Assembly: GCA_030145245.1 (NCBI GenBank)
Contig: JAQYWC010000054.1
Coordinates: forward strand, 124,001-188,000
DNA: 64,000 nucleotides
From: Desulfobacterium sp.
Lineage (GTDB): Bacteria > Desulfobacterota > Desulfobacteria > Desulfobacterales > Desulfobacteraceae
Direction of reading: 5' to 3'
Notes under the pieces: generated by a model
Database searches by the model: none
Seen by the model: the letters and a program-made list of their open reading frames with translations, nothing else
Told to the model about the DNA's origin: nothing
Shown here: positions 1 to 7,342 of the stretch, piece after piece
How the letters are laid out: the number at the start of each line of letters is the position of its first letter
How positions within the stretch are numbered: position 1 is the stretch's first letter
Position numbers and translations under genes: made by a program

Positions 1-28
1 GTACTTCTTCTTGGGAGGTATGTATCTG

Positions 29-643
29 ATGCATTTAATCAAAATATTTCTTTTTTCGATATTTATAATTCTAACCGGATATGAATATTCATTTGCAGGT
101 TATTTTTCAGACAGATACGATGACGCGCTTGATATAGTTTCAATCTAAGTGGGCTATGGTTTAGGAGGCAAGGGACGAATAGGGCCTCTTCAGACAGGAC
201 TTTTATTCGATGTTGGATTGGGAGGACTCAGGGGGGGTGACTTTTTAGGTGTTAAAGATATCTGGCCAAGCGGCTATGATACGCCTGCTAAAGTAGATCT
301 TGTCGGGGTGATAGTCGGCGTGGAAGGATTTGGAGGCTCTCTCAAGTCTAACAGGCGAGGTGAAAGTTTTTCAGCAAAACAGATAGGCCCAATTTCTTAT
401 GTCATTAATCCCAATACAAAACCTGAATGGAAAGAAAGAGTAAAAGAATTCCAAATGGACCACAACCCATGGCCATATTATTCTCAAATAGATCTGGTGG
501 CAGGCGTTTTTTTAAATATGAGATTAGGCTTTAATCCGGGAGAGTTGCTTGATTTTATCCTAGGATGGACAACGATCGATTTTTATAAAGACGATTTGAG
601 TAAAAGGGATATTGAGAAAAAGAATGAGGGAGTCTCCCAATAA
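29..643 (+). pseudogene. Secreted protein of uncharacterised family, split by an in-frame TAA
   Basis: A start at 29 has GGAGG ten bases upstream and begins a hydrophobic signal-peptide-like segment (HLIKIFLFSIFIILTG). The same frame continues through YFSDRYDDALDIVSI and meets TAA at 146-148. It then resumes at once with GTG and runs to 643. The downstream part has the glycine-rich GLGGKGRIGPLQTGLL stretch and the C-terminal RLGFNPGELLDFILGW stretch, which resemble an uncharacterised family of exported or lipoproteins known from several phyla (from memory). Because the signal peptide and mature domain share one frame, the gene is best read as one ORF with a nonsense codon. A sequencing error or programmed read-through are alternatives. 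If translation restarts at GTG 149, the product would be cytoplasmic. Confidence 0.6.
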
Positions 644-693
644 AAAAGGATGCAGGGCCAGCAGGCTACGCTTATCTGCTGGAAAAATTCTAA

Positions 694-1181
694 TTGAATG
701 CGATATCCCATTGGCATGGGTCTTTGGTCTCAACAGCCAGTATCCATCGCTCCAATACCCAAGGGGGCTTCATTGAAGATATTTATCCGCACACTTACTG
801 GCCCGGTGACAGTGCGGGAGACCATTTGGAGCTTGCGTTAAAATATGACAGAGTGAACTTGGGGTACCTGTCCTTAATTTTTAATGCTGCTGATGAAGAC
901 GACCTGCTGGGATATATCAATTCCAGGCCAACCTGTAAATATACCCGTCGTGTCTGGTTCCTGTTTGAATTCCTGACTGGCAGAGATTTGCCCATCGGGA
1001 AACTCACAAAAGACAATTCAGGAAATTATTGATATGCCTGATCGATCTTTTCATTCAGCCCTGCTTGCAAAATAATGGCAGGCTTTCCGTACAAGAAAGA
1101 TTTGCTCATTTTGATTTTCTCACCGATGATGAACTGCCAATGATGGAAAAGGCCGTGCGGACAGGATATAAAACAGACTGA
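694..1181 (+). pseudogene. Fic-family protein remnant with central domain deleted
   Basis: The first part (694-1032) encodes a segment resembling the N-terminal region of some Fic-domain proteins, with YPHTYWPGDSAGDHLELALK and a TRRVWFLFEFLTGRDL motif. After the stop at 1030-1032, another frame (about 1032-1181) encodes CLQNNGRLSVQERFAHFDFL followed by TDDELPMMEKAV, which resembles the C-terminal tail of the same proteins. The catalytic HPFxxGNGR motif of Fic AMP-transferases is missing between the two pieces. This suggests an internal deletion that also changed the frame, so no enzyme activity is expected. The family assignment is from memory of the motifs. Confidence 0.55.
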
Positions 1182-1563
1182 TTATCCAAATCAGCCCCTC
1201 TCCAGGTTTTTTAAGTCATCATATTAAAAGGCTTCGATATCATATGTCGTGGTAGGTTGGTTGACTCCCATGACGACTTCACTGTATAGTGCTCAGAGTC
1301 CCGAAAGCCTGCACCTATAGACAATTTAGTCGCCCAATCCTTTGATTACGATACGATCAAACCCGGAAACAGTTCCCTTGACCAAATATTGATAATATGT
1401 CTATAGTTAATTTTATGAGTCGCCCCTTTTTGCGTGGCGGTCGTTTTTCATTCTTTCATCTGTGGTAAATGGGATGGTTCATGTTGTCTATAAGTTGGGT
1501 TGCGACATAGCCCACTTTAGTGGTTTAATATTGGATTAATCTATTTAGAAAAGGAGAGTTAGA
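1182..1563. other. Intergenic region upstream of rubredoxin
   Basis: No credible ORF. It contains a degenerate copy of the dispersed palindromic repeat (core about 1237-1253). A possible sigma-70 promoter is TTGCGA (1500-1505) and TTTAAT about 18 bases later. A good Shine-Dalgarno AAAGGAGAG lies just before the rubredoxin start at 1564. Confidence 0.35.
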
Positions 1564-1773
1564 ATGGCTGACCCAAAAGATATGTATCAATGTCAAATAC
1601 ACAATTGCGGATATGTTTATGACCCTGACAAAGGCGAACCAAAGACAAATACCCCTCCGGGGACAGCTTTTAAAGATCTTCCGGATGATTGGGAATGTCC
1701 CTTTTGCAAATCATCACCAAAAACTTTTAGACCTTTAGCTGGACCGGGGTCAACATTAGCTGAGGGTAAATAA
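1564..1773 (+). CDS. Rubredoxin with CX4C first metal loop (type II-like)
   Basis: A 69-residue one-electron carrier that should bind one iron through four cysteines in the cytoplasm. The rubredoxin core [10 protein letters not shown] and the second knuckle W-E-C-P-F-C are present. The first knuckle reads C10-QIHN-C15-G, so four residues separate the cysteines instead of the usual two. Rubredoxins with such a longer first loop were described from Desulfovibrio as a second type. The protein has about 15 extra C-terminal residues after the core. A strong Shine-Dalgarno (AAAGGAGAG) supports the start. It stands alone between decayed genes. In anaerobes rubredoxins typically serve oxygen or superoxide reduction; the partner here is unknown. 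Confidence 0.92.
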   Translation: MADPKDMYQCQIHNCGYVYDPDKGEPKTNTPPGTAFKDLPDDWECPFCKSSPKTFRPLAGPGSTLAEGK

Positions 1774-1941
1774 TCATTAAAATAACGGGAGATGATTTTG
1801 TCAAAAGTCATTCCCCTATTTCTTTATTTAAAGAATAAAAAGTAAAGTGCGATATTGACAGAAGCTGTTAATCGCCCTGATTAAGCAAGTATCCCAAATA
1901 CCTTTGATGTTTTTACAGGAAGACTTGCAAACCGGGTTAAA

Positions 1942-1992
1942 TAGAGTATCTTGCAGAAACTATGATTTTTTCTGTTTCTGCAAGATGCTCTA
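1942..1992. repeat. Long inverted repeat (19-bp stem)
   Basis: The left arm 1942-1960 (TAGAGTATCTTGCAGAAAC) pairs with the right arm 1974-1992 with only one wobble position. The loop is 13 bases and T-rich. There is no T-run after the stem, so a classic terminator for rubredoxin is unlikely. Confidence 0.7.
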
Positions 1993-2133
1993 CGGTGAAA
2001 AGTATTCCAATGCAAAACAAATTATCAGATTGGAATCGATATACTATCGTGCTTTTATAATATAAATAAATAGAATCATTTTTGGCCGTGATCCTGTTGA
2101 CTTGTATTCATATACTCCGCTTTTTGAAAAAAA

Positions 2134-2197
2134 AATCCAACACCATATATTGTGGTGGGACTGATTCACGATTTTCTACACGAAATCAAAGCTTATA
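2134..2197 (+). repeat. Dispersed palindromic repeat, copy A
   Basis: The core at 2141-2157 (CACCATATATTGTGGTG) has inverted CACCA/TGGTG ends. A second conserved block GAAATCAAAGCTTATA lies 24 bases downstream (2182-2197). Full copies recur at 33323-33380 (opposite orientation) and 34613-34676. Confidence 0.6.
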
Positions 2198-2400
2198 CAT
2201 TAGAAAGTTACGTCTATTAAAGTCACGGGTCATTAGTGACAGCCGGGTTGCACATTAGGTGTTACTCGGTTTTTCATCTTTAATGAATATCGTTTTGGGA
2301 ACGATGGAGGAGGGATCTATTGAGAGCTGAGCTTTAGCTTGGCTTAATCTCAATAGCTAGTAATCCAAGACAGGGATGTTTGAAATTGTTTTAGGGAAAC

Positions 2401-2586
2401 GTGGAGAGTTGGGAAACCATTACTGTGCCTGCTGGGGAATTTGAGGTGTTAAAAATTGTCCAAAAAAATAAACATTACACGGCTACTAATTGGTATTCTC
2501 CTGAACTTGGAATGCGGGTAAAATTCGAACTTAAGCATAAACGAGGTCTGCGTAGCGGCGAGTTGATGGAAATTCGTAAACCATAA
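2401..2586 (+). pseudogene. C-terminal fragment of an unidentified protein
   Basis: This 61-codon frame reads TVPAGEFEVLKI then NWYSPELGMRVKFEL and GELMEIRK. The pattern resembles the C-terminal end of DUF3108-like or related beta-rich domains, where T-V-P-A-G-x-F and WYSPELG are typical. The frame is closed by TAG a few codons upstream of GTG 2401 and no Shine-Dalgarno is seen. It is probably the tail of a gene whose 5' part has been lost. Function unknown. Confidence 0.4.
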
Positions 2587-2701
2587 ATCCGGTCGTTTGG
2601 TTGTGCCCATTACGATGATAAATACGAACGAGAGCTTCCAGTTGCTTTCTCGATTGCGGATATTCTTGCTGCTATGCAACAGTTCTACAACTGCACCCGA
2701 C

Positions 2702-3550
2702 CTATCCCCGGCTATAGATAAGCAGTGCTCCAGTGCAACCAATGATACCTGTAATCTCTTGCCAGGTGAGGTTTTCTCCCAGCAGCAGCCAGGCGAATAT
2801 TGCTGTGGTTACCGGAACAAATGACATGAATAATGAGACCGTAATCGTTCCTAAATGGCGTATTGCATATGCAACACAGGAAAGGGCCACAATATTTACG
2901 ATAATTCCCTGGTAGGTTGCCTGCAAAATGATCTCAGAGACGGGTACCGCGAAACCGGTTGACGGGAAGAGGAACCAAAGCGGCAAAAAAAGCACCAGGT
3001 TTACAACCGGAACGACCACAAAAACATCCTTCCAGGTGAATCCCCATAGCCGCACACCCACCATGTGAAACGTATAAATAACAGCGGCACTGAGCAGCAG
3101 GGTAATTCCAAGAAAGTGCTCGGATGAAAAAAAGTTATTTCCTATCATGACAAGATTTGCCGCAAAAATAAGGGCAATAGCAGCATAGCGCACAGCGGAA
3201 ACCCGCTGCTTAAAACACAACCATGCGGCAATGGCACCAAACACAGGCAACATTCCATTTACCAGCACCCCGGCATGGGCAGCCCTAATTTCCATAAGAC
3301 CATAGAACGACACCATGGTATACGGAAAACCAACCCCCAGGCCAATGACCAGGTACTGGTACAGGGAAAACTTTTTCCACGGATAGCGGAAAATGAAGGG
3401 AAAAACGATAATAAAAGCCGTACAATACCGAAGCAGGGTTATATCTGCCGGGGTGAGCAGGGTGTGTACCCCATACCGGGAGATCGTTATCCAACCTGAC
3501 CATATAAGCACCACCAGCATCCCGGCAAGACAGGGTTTCCAGTTTTTCAA
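2702..3550 (-). CDS. EamA/DMT-family inner-membrane transporter
   Basis: A multi-pass inner-membrane protein of about 282 residues with roughly ten hydrophobic segments in two homologous halves, the usual EamA layout. The first half begins LVVLIWSGWITISRYGV and contains an LRYCTAFIIVFPF segment; the last helices contain PVTTAIFAWLLLGENLTWQE. Members export metabolites or amino acids, and the substrate cannot be read from sequence. The start is uncertain: a TTG at 3550 has AAAGGAAG at suitable distance, while a TTG at 3565 would overlap that site. It lies alone, pointing toward the decayed gene tail at 2401-2586. Confidence 0.85.
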   Translation of the reverse strand: MKNWKPCLAGMLVVLIWSGWITISRYGVHTLLTPADITLLRYCTAFIIVFPFIFRYPWKKFSLYQYLVIGLGVGFPYTMVSFYGLMEIRAAHAGVLVNGMLPVFGAIAAWLCFKQRVSAVRYAAIALIFAANLVMIGNNFFSSEHFLGITLLLSAAVIYTFHMVGVRLWGFTWKDVFVVVPVVNLVLFLPLWFLFPSTGFAVPVSEIILQATYQGIIVNIVALSCVAYAIRHLGTITVSLFMSFVPVTTAIFAWLLLGENLTWQEITGIIGCTGALLIYSRG

Positions 3551-3807
3551 AAATCTTCCTTTCAATTTTTTATAGAATAAATGAAATCACAAAGATCTCC
3601 TTCTACTCCTGAAAACAAACAATGTAAAGAGCGTGCTGTCTTTTTTAGTTTGGGTTTTTCTTGACGACCCAATTTATATATGTACAAATGTGGTATTCAC
3701 GAATCACATGTTTAAAACAAAATTCCAAGCGATCAGATGATTGTTTTGATTCAATGCTGGTAACCCAACGTATTGCTAACTGCCAAATATAAAAGGGGTA
3801 ATGTGCT

Positions 3808-4182
3808 ATGGAATGTCCAAAATGTAATTCTCAGTTTAAGACAATAGAATATGAAGGTATTGAAGTTGATCGTTGCATCAAATGTGAAGGTATCTGGTTT
3901 GATATCCTTGAACATCAGGAGTTGAAGAAAAAAAAAGGATCTGAATCAATTGATTCGGGCAATCCTGAGAAAGGCGAGAAGTATAATAAAATTGATAAAA
4001 TTAATTGCCCGAAATGCAAAACACAAATGGTTCGCATGGTTGACAGTAAGCAGCCTCATATCTGGTATGAATCCTGTAGTGTCTGCAATGGTGTGTTTTT
4101 CGATGCCGGAGAATTTAAAGATTTTAAAAAGTATACACTCTCAGATTTTATGAAAAGTTTTAAAATGAAAAAGCGTACATAG
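3808..4182 (+). CDS. Double zf-TFIIB-type zinc-ribbon protein
   Basis: A 124-residue soluble protein with two copies of the bacterial zf-TFIIB ribbon. Copy one: CPKCNS (residues 3-8) paired with DRCIKCEGIWFD (about 27-38). Copy two: CPKCKT (about 67-72) paired with SCSVCNGVFFDAGE. A lysine-rich linker (KKKKG) separates them, and the C-terminus is basic (KMKKRT). Each ribbon should bind one Zn. The family is common but its function is unsettled; nucleic-acid or protein contacts are usually proposed. It is monocistronic, with GGGG-type Shine-Dalgarno before ATG 3808. Confidence 0.85.
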   Translation: MECPKCNSQFKTIEYEGIEVDRCIKCEGIWFDILEHQELKKKKGSESIDSGNPEKGEKYNKIDKINCPKCKTQMVRMVDSKQPHIWYESCSVCNGVFFDAGEFKDFKKYTLSDFMKSFKMKKRT

Positions 4183-4280
4183 TAATTCTGTATTGACAAT
4201 GACCGGTATTGGTGCGGTGTTTGCCTGGAATTGTGTTAAAGAGAAACATACACAGGCAAACACCGGATCCGGCGGATGGA

Positions 4281-5981
4281 TCAGTTTACTATCTTTTTGT
4301 ACGGCCAGCATACGATACCGCCGTCCAGATATTTAACCTTTGTATACCCCTTGCCGCGAAGTATCTGTTCCGCTTCATATCCCCTGAGTGAAATCTTGCA
4401 GAACGGAACGATCTCCTTGTCCCTGGGAAGTTCATCAAGGCTGGTTCGGAGTTTTCCAAGGGGAATCAGTTTCACCCTTGGATCATCCAGGCGCATCTGC
4501 TCGAACTCCTGGGGGGAGCGGACATCGAGGAGTATAAAATCGTCTCCATTTTCTATCTTTTCCTGGACCTGGGCGGGTGTGTATGAACTACTCATTCCGC
4601 TGAGTTTGTTCTCCGCAATATGTGCCGCAGTGATGATATTATCCAGTGCCGGGGAGAAGGGCGGTGCATATGCCAGGTCATACTGGGCGATATCGACTAC
4701 GGAATCGTTGGAGATAATATTGGCAACAGCCAGGTCCATCCGTTTGGCAACATCTCCAGGGCCTGCGATCTGGGCCCCAAGAAGCTTTTCAGTTTTTTTG
4801 TCCACGATCAATTTTATAATGATCATTTTGGCAGAAGCAAGGAAATGGGCCTTGTCCGGTGCCGGGGTAAGCACTGTGATATAATCATATCCTGCTTCTT
4901 TCGCCATTTTCTCCGTCAATCCTGTTCGTGCAACGTTGCAATTGAACACCTTGCATATTGCCGTGCCAATGACGCCCTTGAATTGACTTTCCCTGCCGCA
5001 GATATTGTCGGCAATGATACGGCCGTGTTTGTTTGCAGTGGAGCCCATGGGGGCATAGATGGGCTCTCCTGTTATCAGGTTTCGGTTTTCCACACAGTCG
5101 CCGCCGGCATAGATGTGACGGTCTGAGGTGCGCATATCAGCATCCACCTTTATGGCACGGCTTTTTCCGAGTTCAAGCCCCATCTGCTCGGCAAGATCCG
5201 TATTGGGCCGGACACCCACGGAGATGAGAACAATATCAGCAGGGTATGTGCCCTTATCGGTGACAACACTTTTTACGCATCCCCTGTCATCACCCTCGAT
5301 CTTGACTGCGGATTCGTTAAATTTTAAGGTCACACCGTTTGATTTTAATTCGTTGTGAAGATGATATGCAATTTCAGGGTCAAGCATCTGTCCCATGGCC
5401 GAATCAAGCATTTCGATCATTGTGATGTTCATGCCCTGCTTTTTGAGGGCCTCGGTTACCTCAAGCCCGATGAGGCCGGCACCGATGATCACGGCATTTC
5501 TACCCTTAAGAGGCCCGCTTTCATTTCTTATTTTCCGCGCGTCCTCGACTGTCCGGAGTTGACTCACTCCGTTCAATTGTGTTCCCTCTATGGGAAGATT
5601 CGGATTTGTGCTGCCGACTGCAAGCACAAGGGAATCATAGGGGAATTCAGCGGCATCGCCGGTATCGAGCCTGACTGCATGAACAATCTTTTTTTCCCTG
5701 TCAACGGATTTTACCAGGGTGTGATTTTCTACATTGATATCTTTTACCATTTTGAAGAAATGGGTATCACGCACAACCCCTGTGGGGGTGGCCATCAATT
5801 CATTATGGCTTTCCACCTCACCTGAAATGTAAAAGGGAAGACCGCATCCGGCATAGGAAAGAAGTTCGCCCTTTTCAAGTATTGTTACTTCAGCTTCGGG
5901 GTTTAACCTTTTGATTCTTGACGCAGCTTTCGGACCACAGGCAACACCGCCGATGATAACTATTTTCTGTTTCTTTTCCAT
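4281..5981 (-). CDS. CoA-disulfide/persulfide reductase-like flavoprotein with C-terminal rhodanese
   Basis: A 566-residue NAD(P)H- and FAD-dependent pyridine nucleotide-disulfide oxidoreductase. The N-terminal FAD fold begins VIIGGVACGPKAASR. The single redox cysteine is Cys46 in SYAGCGLPFYISG, as in CoA-disulfide reductases. A second Rossmann motif (IIGAGLIGLEV) binds NAD(P)H, and IYAGGDC is the second FAD motif. Residues from about 465 to the end form a rhodanese domain whose active cysteine is Cys528 in VPFCKISLRGY. This fusion is the layout of NADH-dependent persulfide/polysulfide reductases. It is the second gene of an operon with the permease at 6012-6998 (30-base gap), suggesting sulfur-compound handling. 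The exact substrate is inferred. Confidence 0.9.
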   Translation of the reverse strand: MEKKQKIVIIGGVACGPKAASRIKRLNPEAEVTILEKGELLSYAGCGLPFYISGEVESHNELMATPTGVVRDTHFFKMVKDINVENHTLVKSVDREKKIVHAVRLDTGDAAEFPYDSLVLAVGSTNPNLPIEGTQLNGVSQLRTVEDARKIRNESGPLKGRNAVIIGAGLIGLEVTEALKKQGMNITMIEMLDSAMGQMLDPEIAYHLHNELKSNGVTLKFNESAVKIEGDDRGCVKSVVTDKGTYPADIVLISVGVRPNTDLAEQMGLELGKSRAIKVDADMRTSDRHIYAGGDCVENRNLITGEPIYAPMGSTANKHGRIIADNICGRESQFKGVIGTAICKVFNCNVARTGLTEKMAKEAGYDYITVLTPAPDKAHFLASAKMIIIKLIVDKKTEKLLGAQIAGPGDVAKRMDLAVANIISNDSVVDIAQYDLAYAPPFSPALDNIITAAHIAENKLSGMSSSYTPAQVQEKIENGDDFILLDVRSPQEFEQMRLDDPRVKLIPLGKLRTSLDELPRDKEIVPFCKISLRGYEAEQILRGKGYTKVKYLDGGIVCWPYKKIVN

Positions 5982-6011
5982 GTTTTCTCCTTGTATATTT
6001 ATGGTTGCTTT

Positions 6012-6998
6012 TTACTTTTTTATTTTTAAGTCAGAACTGTCCATGCCAAATATTCTGTCTGTGAACTTTACGTACCATGCAGCCGACTGAACCTGGATAA
6101 TGTATGCGACCGCAACTACAAGAGCTGCGCTTGTGCCTTCTTTACCAAAGGCGTTTATCGCTATTGCAAGTGCAATGGAAAGATTGCGCATCACAGAGCC
6201 GTAAACCAGTGCAATGGCATCCCCCCTTGGAAGGAGGAGTTTTCCTGCAAGGGTGCTGAGTGTAAAATTAAACAGATAGATAAGTGCAAGGGGAAGGATT
6301 ATCCTGATCAGAATCTGGGGAGCGGATGCAATGGCCGTTGCCTTGAGCGCCATTGCAACAAAGACGATTCCAATAACGCCAAGGGTTGAGAGTGCAGGGA
6401 ATCTTGGCGCCAGGTTTTGCTGAAACGTCTTTTGCCCGTATCTTTTCACAAGTCCCTTGCGGGTGAAAAATCCTGCCGCCATGGGCAGAAACACGATCAG
6501 CAATATCTGTTTCATCACCTTGATGAAATTCACTTCAATGGAAGAGCCCAGCAGGAATTGAACATAAAAGGGTGTTGCAAGGGAGCCCAGGGCAAGCCCT
6601 ATTACGGTCATCTTTACCGCGGCTTCAACATTGCCCTTTGCAAATCCCGTCCATGAGATGGTCATCCCGCTTGTGGGGACAAGCCCTGCCAGAAGCAGGC
6701 CCAGTGCCATGTAAGGGGCGTCCCTGAAAAACAACAGCCCGGCACCGTAGGCAATAAACGGCACTATTCCGAAATTGATAAACTGGGTCAGAACCTGGGC
6801 TTTGAGATCTCCCCCCTCGAAAACTTTTTGTATCTTAAGGTTCACCATCATGGGGTAAACCATGAGAAAGGTGAACGGCATTATCAGGTCCTTGAGAAAG
6901 TCTGCATCAAATGAAATTCCAAAAAGAAATCCTGAGATCATCATCACTGGAATGGCAATGGTCAGGTGTTTTGTTAATTTTGAAAGCAATGTCCACAT
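6012..6998 (-). CDS. BASS/ACR3-like permease (bile acid:sodium symporter superfamily)
   Basis: A 328-residue inner-membrane protein with about ten hydrophobic segments. It has the superfamily's core: LVPTSGMTISWTGFAKGN in the first half and YGSVMRNLSIALAIAINAFG in the second, similar to the crossover motifs of BASS and ACR3 carriers. The characteristic cysteine of ACR3 arsenite pumps is not evident, so arsenic export is unlikely from sequence alone. Transport of an organic anion or sulfur compound is an inference from its operon partner, the persulfide reductase-like flavoprotein. A sigma-54-like promoter and three tandem palindromes precede it, and a sigma-54 activator is encoded divergently. 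Confidence 0.82.
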   Translation of the reverse strand: MWTLLSKLTKHLTIAIPVMMISGFLFGISFDADFLKDLIMPFTFLMVYPMMVNLKIQKVFEGGDLKAQVLTQFINFGIVPFIAYGAGLLFFRDAPYMALGLLLAGLVPTSGMTISWTGFAKGNVEAAVKMTVIGLALGSLATPFYVQFLLGSSIEVNFIKVMKQILLIVFLPMAAGFFTRKGLVKRYGQKTFQQNLAPRFPALSTLGVIGIVFVAMALKATAIASAPQILIRIILPLALIYLFNFTLSTLAGKLLLPRGDAIALVYGSVMRNLSIALAIAINAFGKEGTSAALVVAVAYIIQVQSAAWYVKFTDRIFGMDSSDLKIKK

Positions 6999-7116
6999 TG
7001 TAATATTCCTTTATCTTATATTCTCCGTGATCGTCAATAATGATCATGGAGAAGGTTGTGGTTAAGCCGTTCCCCGGGGTGGATGTTTGAAAATATCCAT
7101 CGTGTCCGAACTATCT

Positions 7117-7133
7117 ATCAATATCCATGCCAA
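7117..7133 (-). promoter_or_regulatory. Candidate sigma-54 promoter for permease/reductase operon
   Basis: On the - strand the sequence TTGGCATGGATATTGAT matches TGGCAYR-N4-TTGCW with correct -24/-12 spacing. The -12 dinucleotide is GA instead of GC, so the match is imperfect. It lies about 120 bases upstream of the permease start. Confidence 0.45.
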
Positions 7134-7260
7134 GATAGAAAAGAAATCCTGATCGTCAGTCCTAAATCCCGGGGGCTGGATTCCATGGGCCTTGTCGGGA
7201 GGTAATGTTGAAATGGGACAAACCTGTTGACAGGTGAGGCGTATTCCTTATAATAGAAAA

Positions 7261-7292
7261 GTGGCGCCATGGTGGCGCTACCGTAGCGCTAC
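7261..7292. promoter_or_regulatory. Three tandem palindromes, probable activator binding sites
   Basis: GTGGCGCCAT (7261-7270), GTGGCGCTAC (7272-7281) and GTAGCGCTAC (7283-7292) are three palindromic decamers repeated every 11 bp, on about the same face of the helix. They lie roughly 130-175 bases upstream of the candidate -24 element and 50-80 bases before the activator gene, as expected of an enhancer for the divergent sigma-54 regulator. Confidence 0.6.
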
Positions 7293-7342
7293 AATAACAA
7301 CCAGGGGGGAGGGGCTGCCATTAAGCCGCCAGGGAAGATAAA

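Larger units (their letters stand above)
1774..2400. other. Non-coding region with a long hairpin and a dispersed repeat
   Basis: No credible ORF over about 630 bases. It holds a 19-bp near-perfect inverted repeat at 1942-1992 and one copy of the palindromic dispersed repeat at 2134-2197, both listed separately. The region is AT-rich and lies between the rubredoxin gene and a truncated gene, consistent with decayed DNA. Confidence 0.5.

Noticed and set aside
146-148. Selenocysteine decoding of the internal stop in the first gene
   Set aside because: The codon is TAA, not TGA, so selC is irrelevant here.
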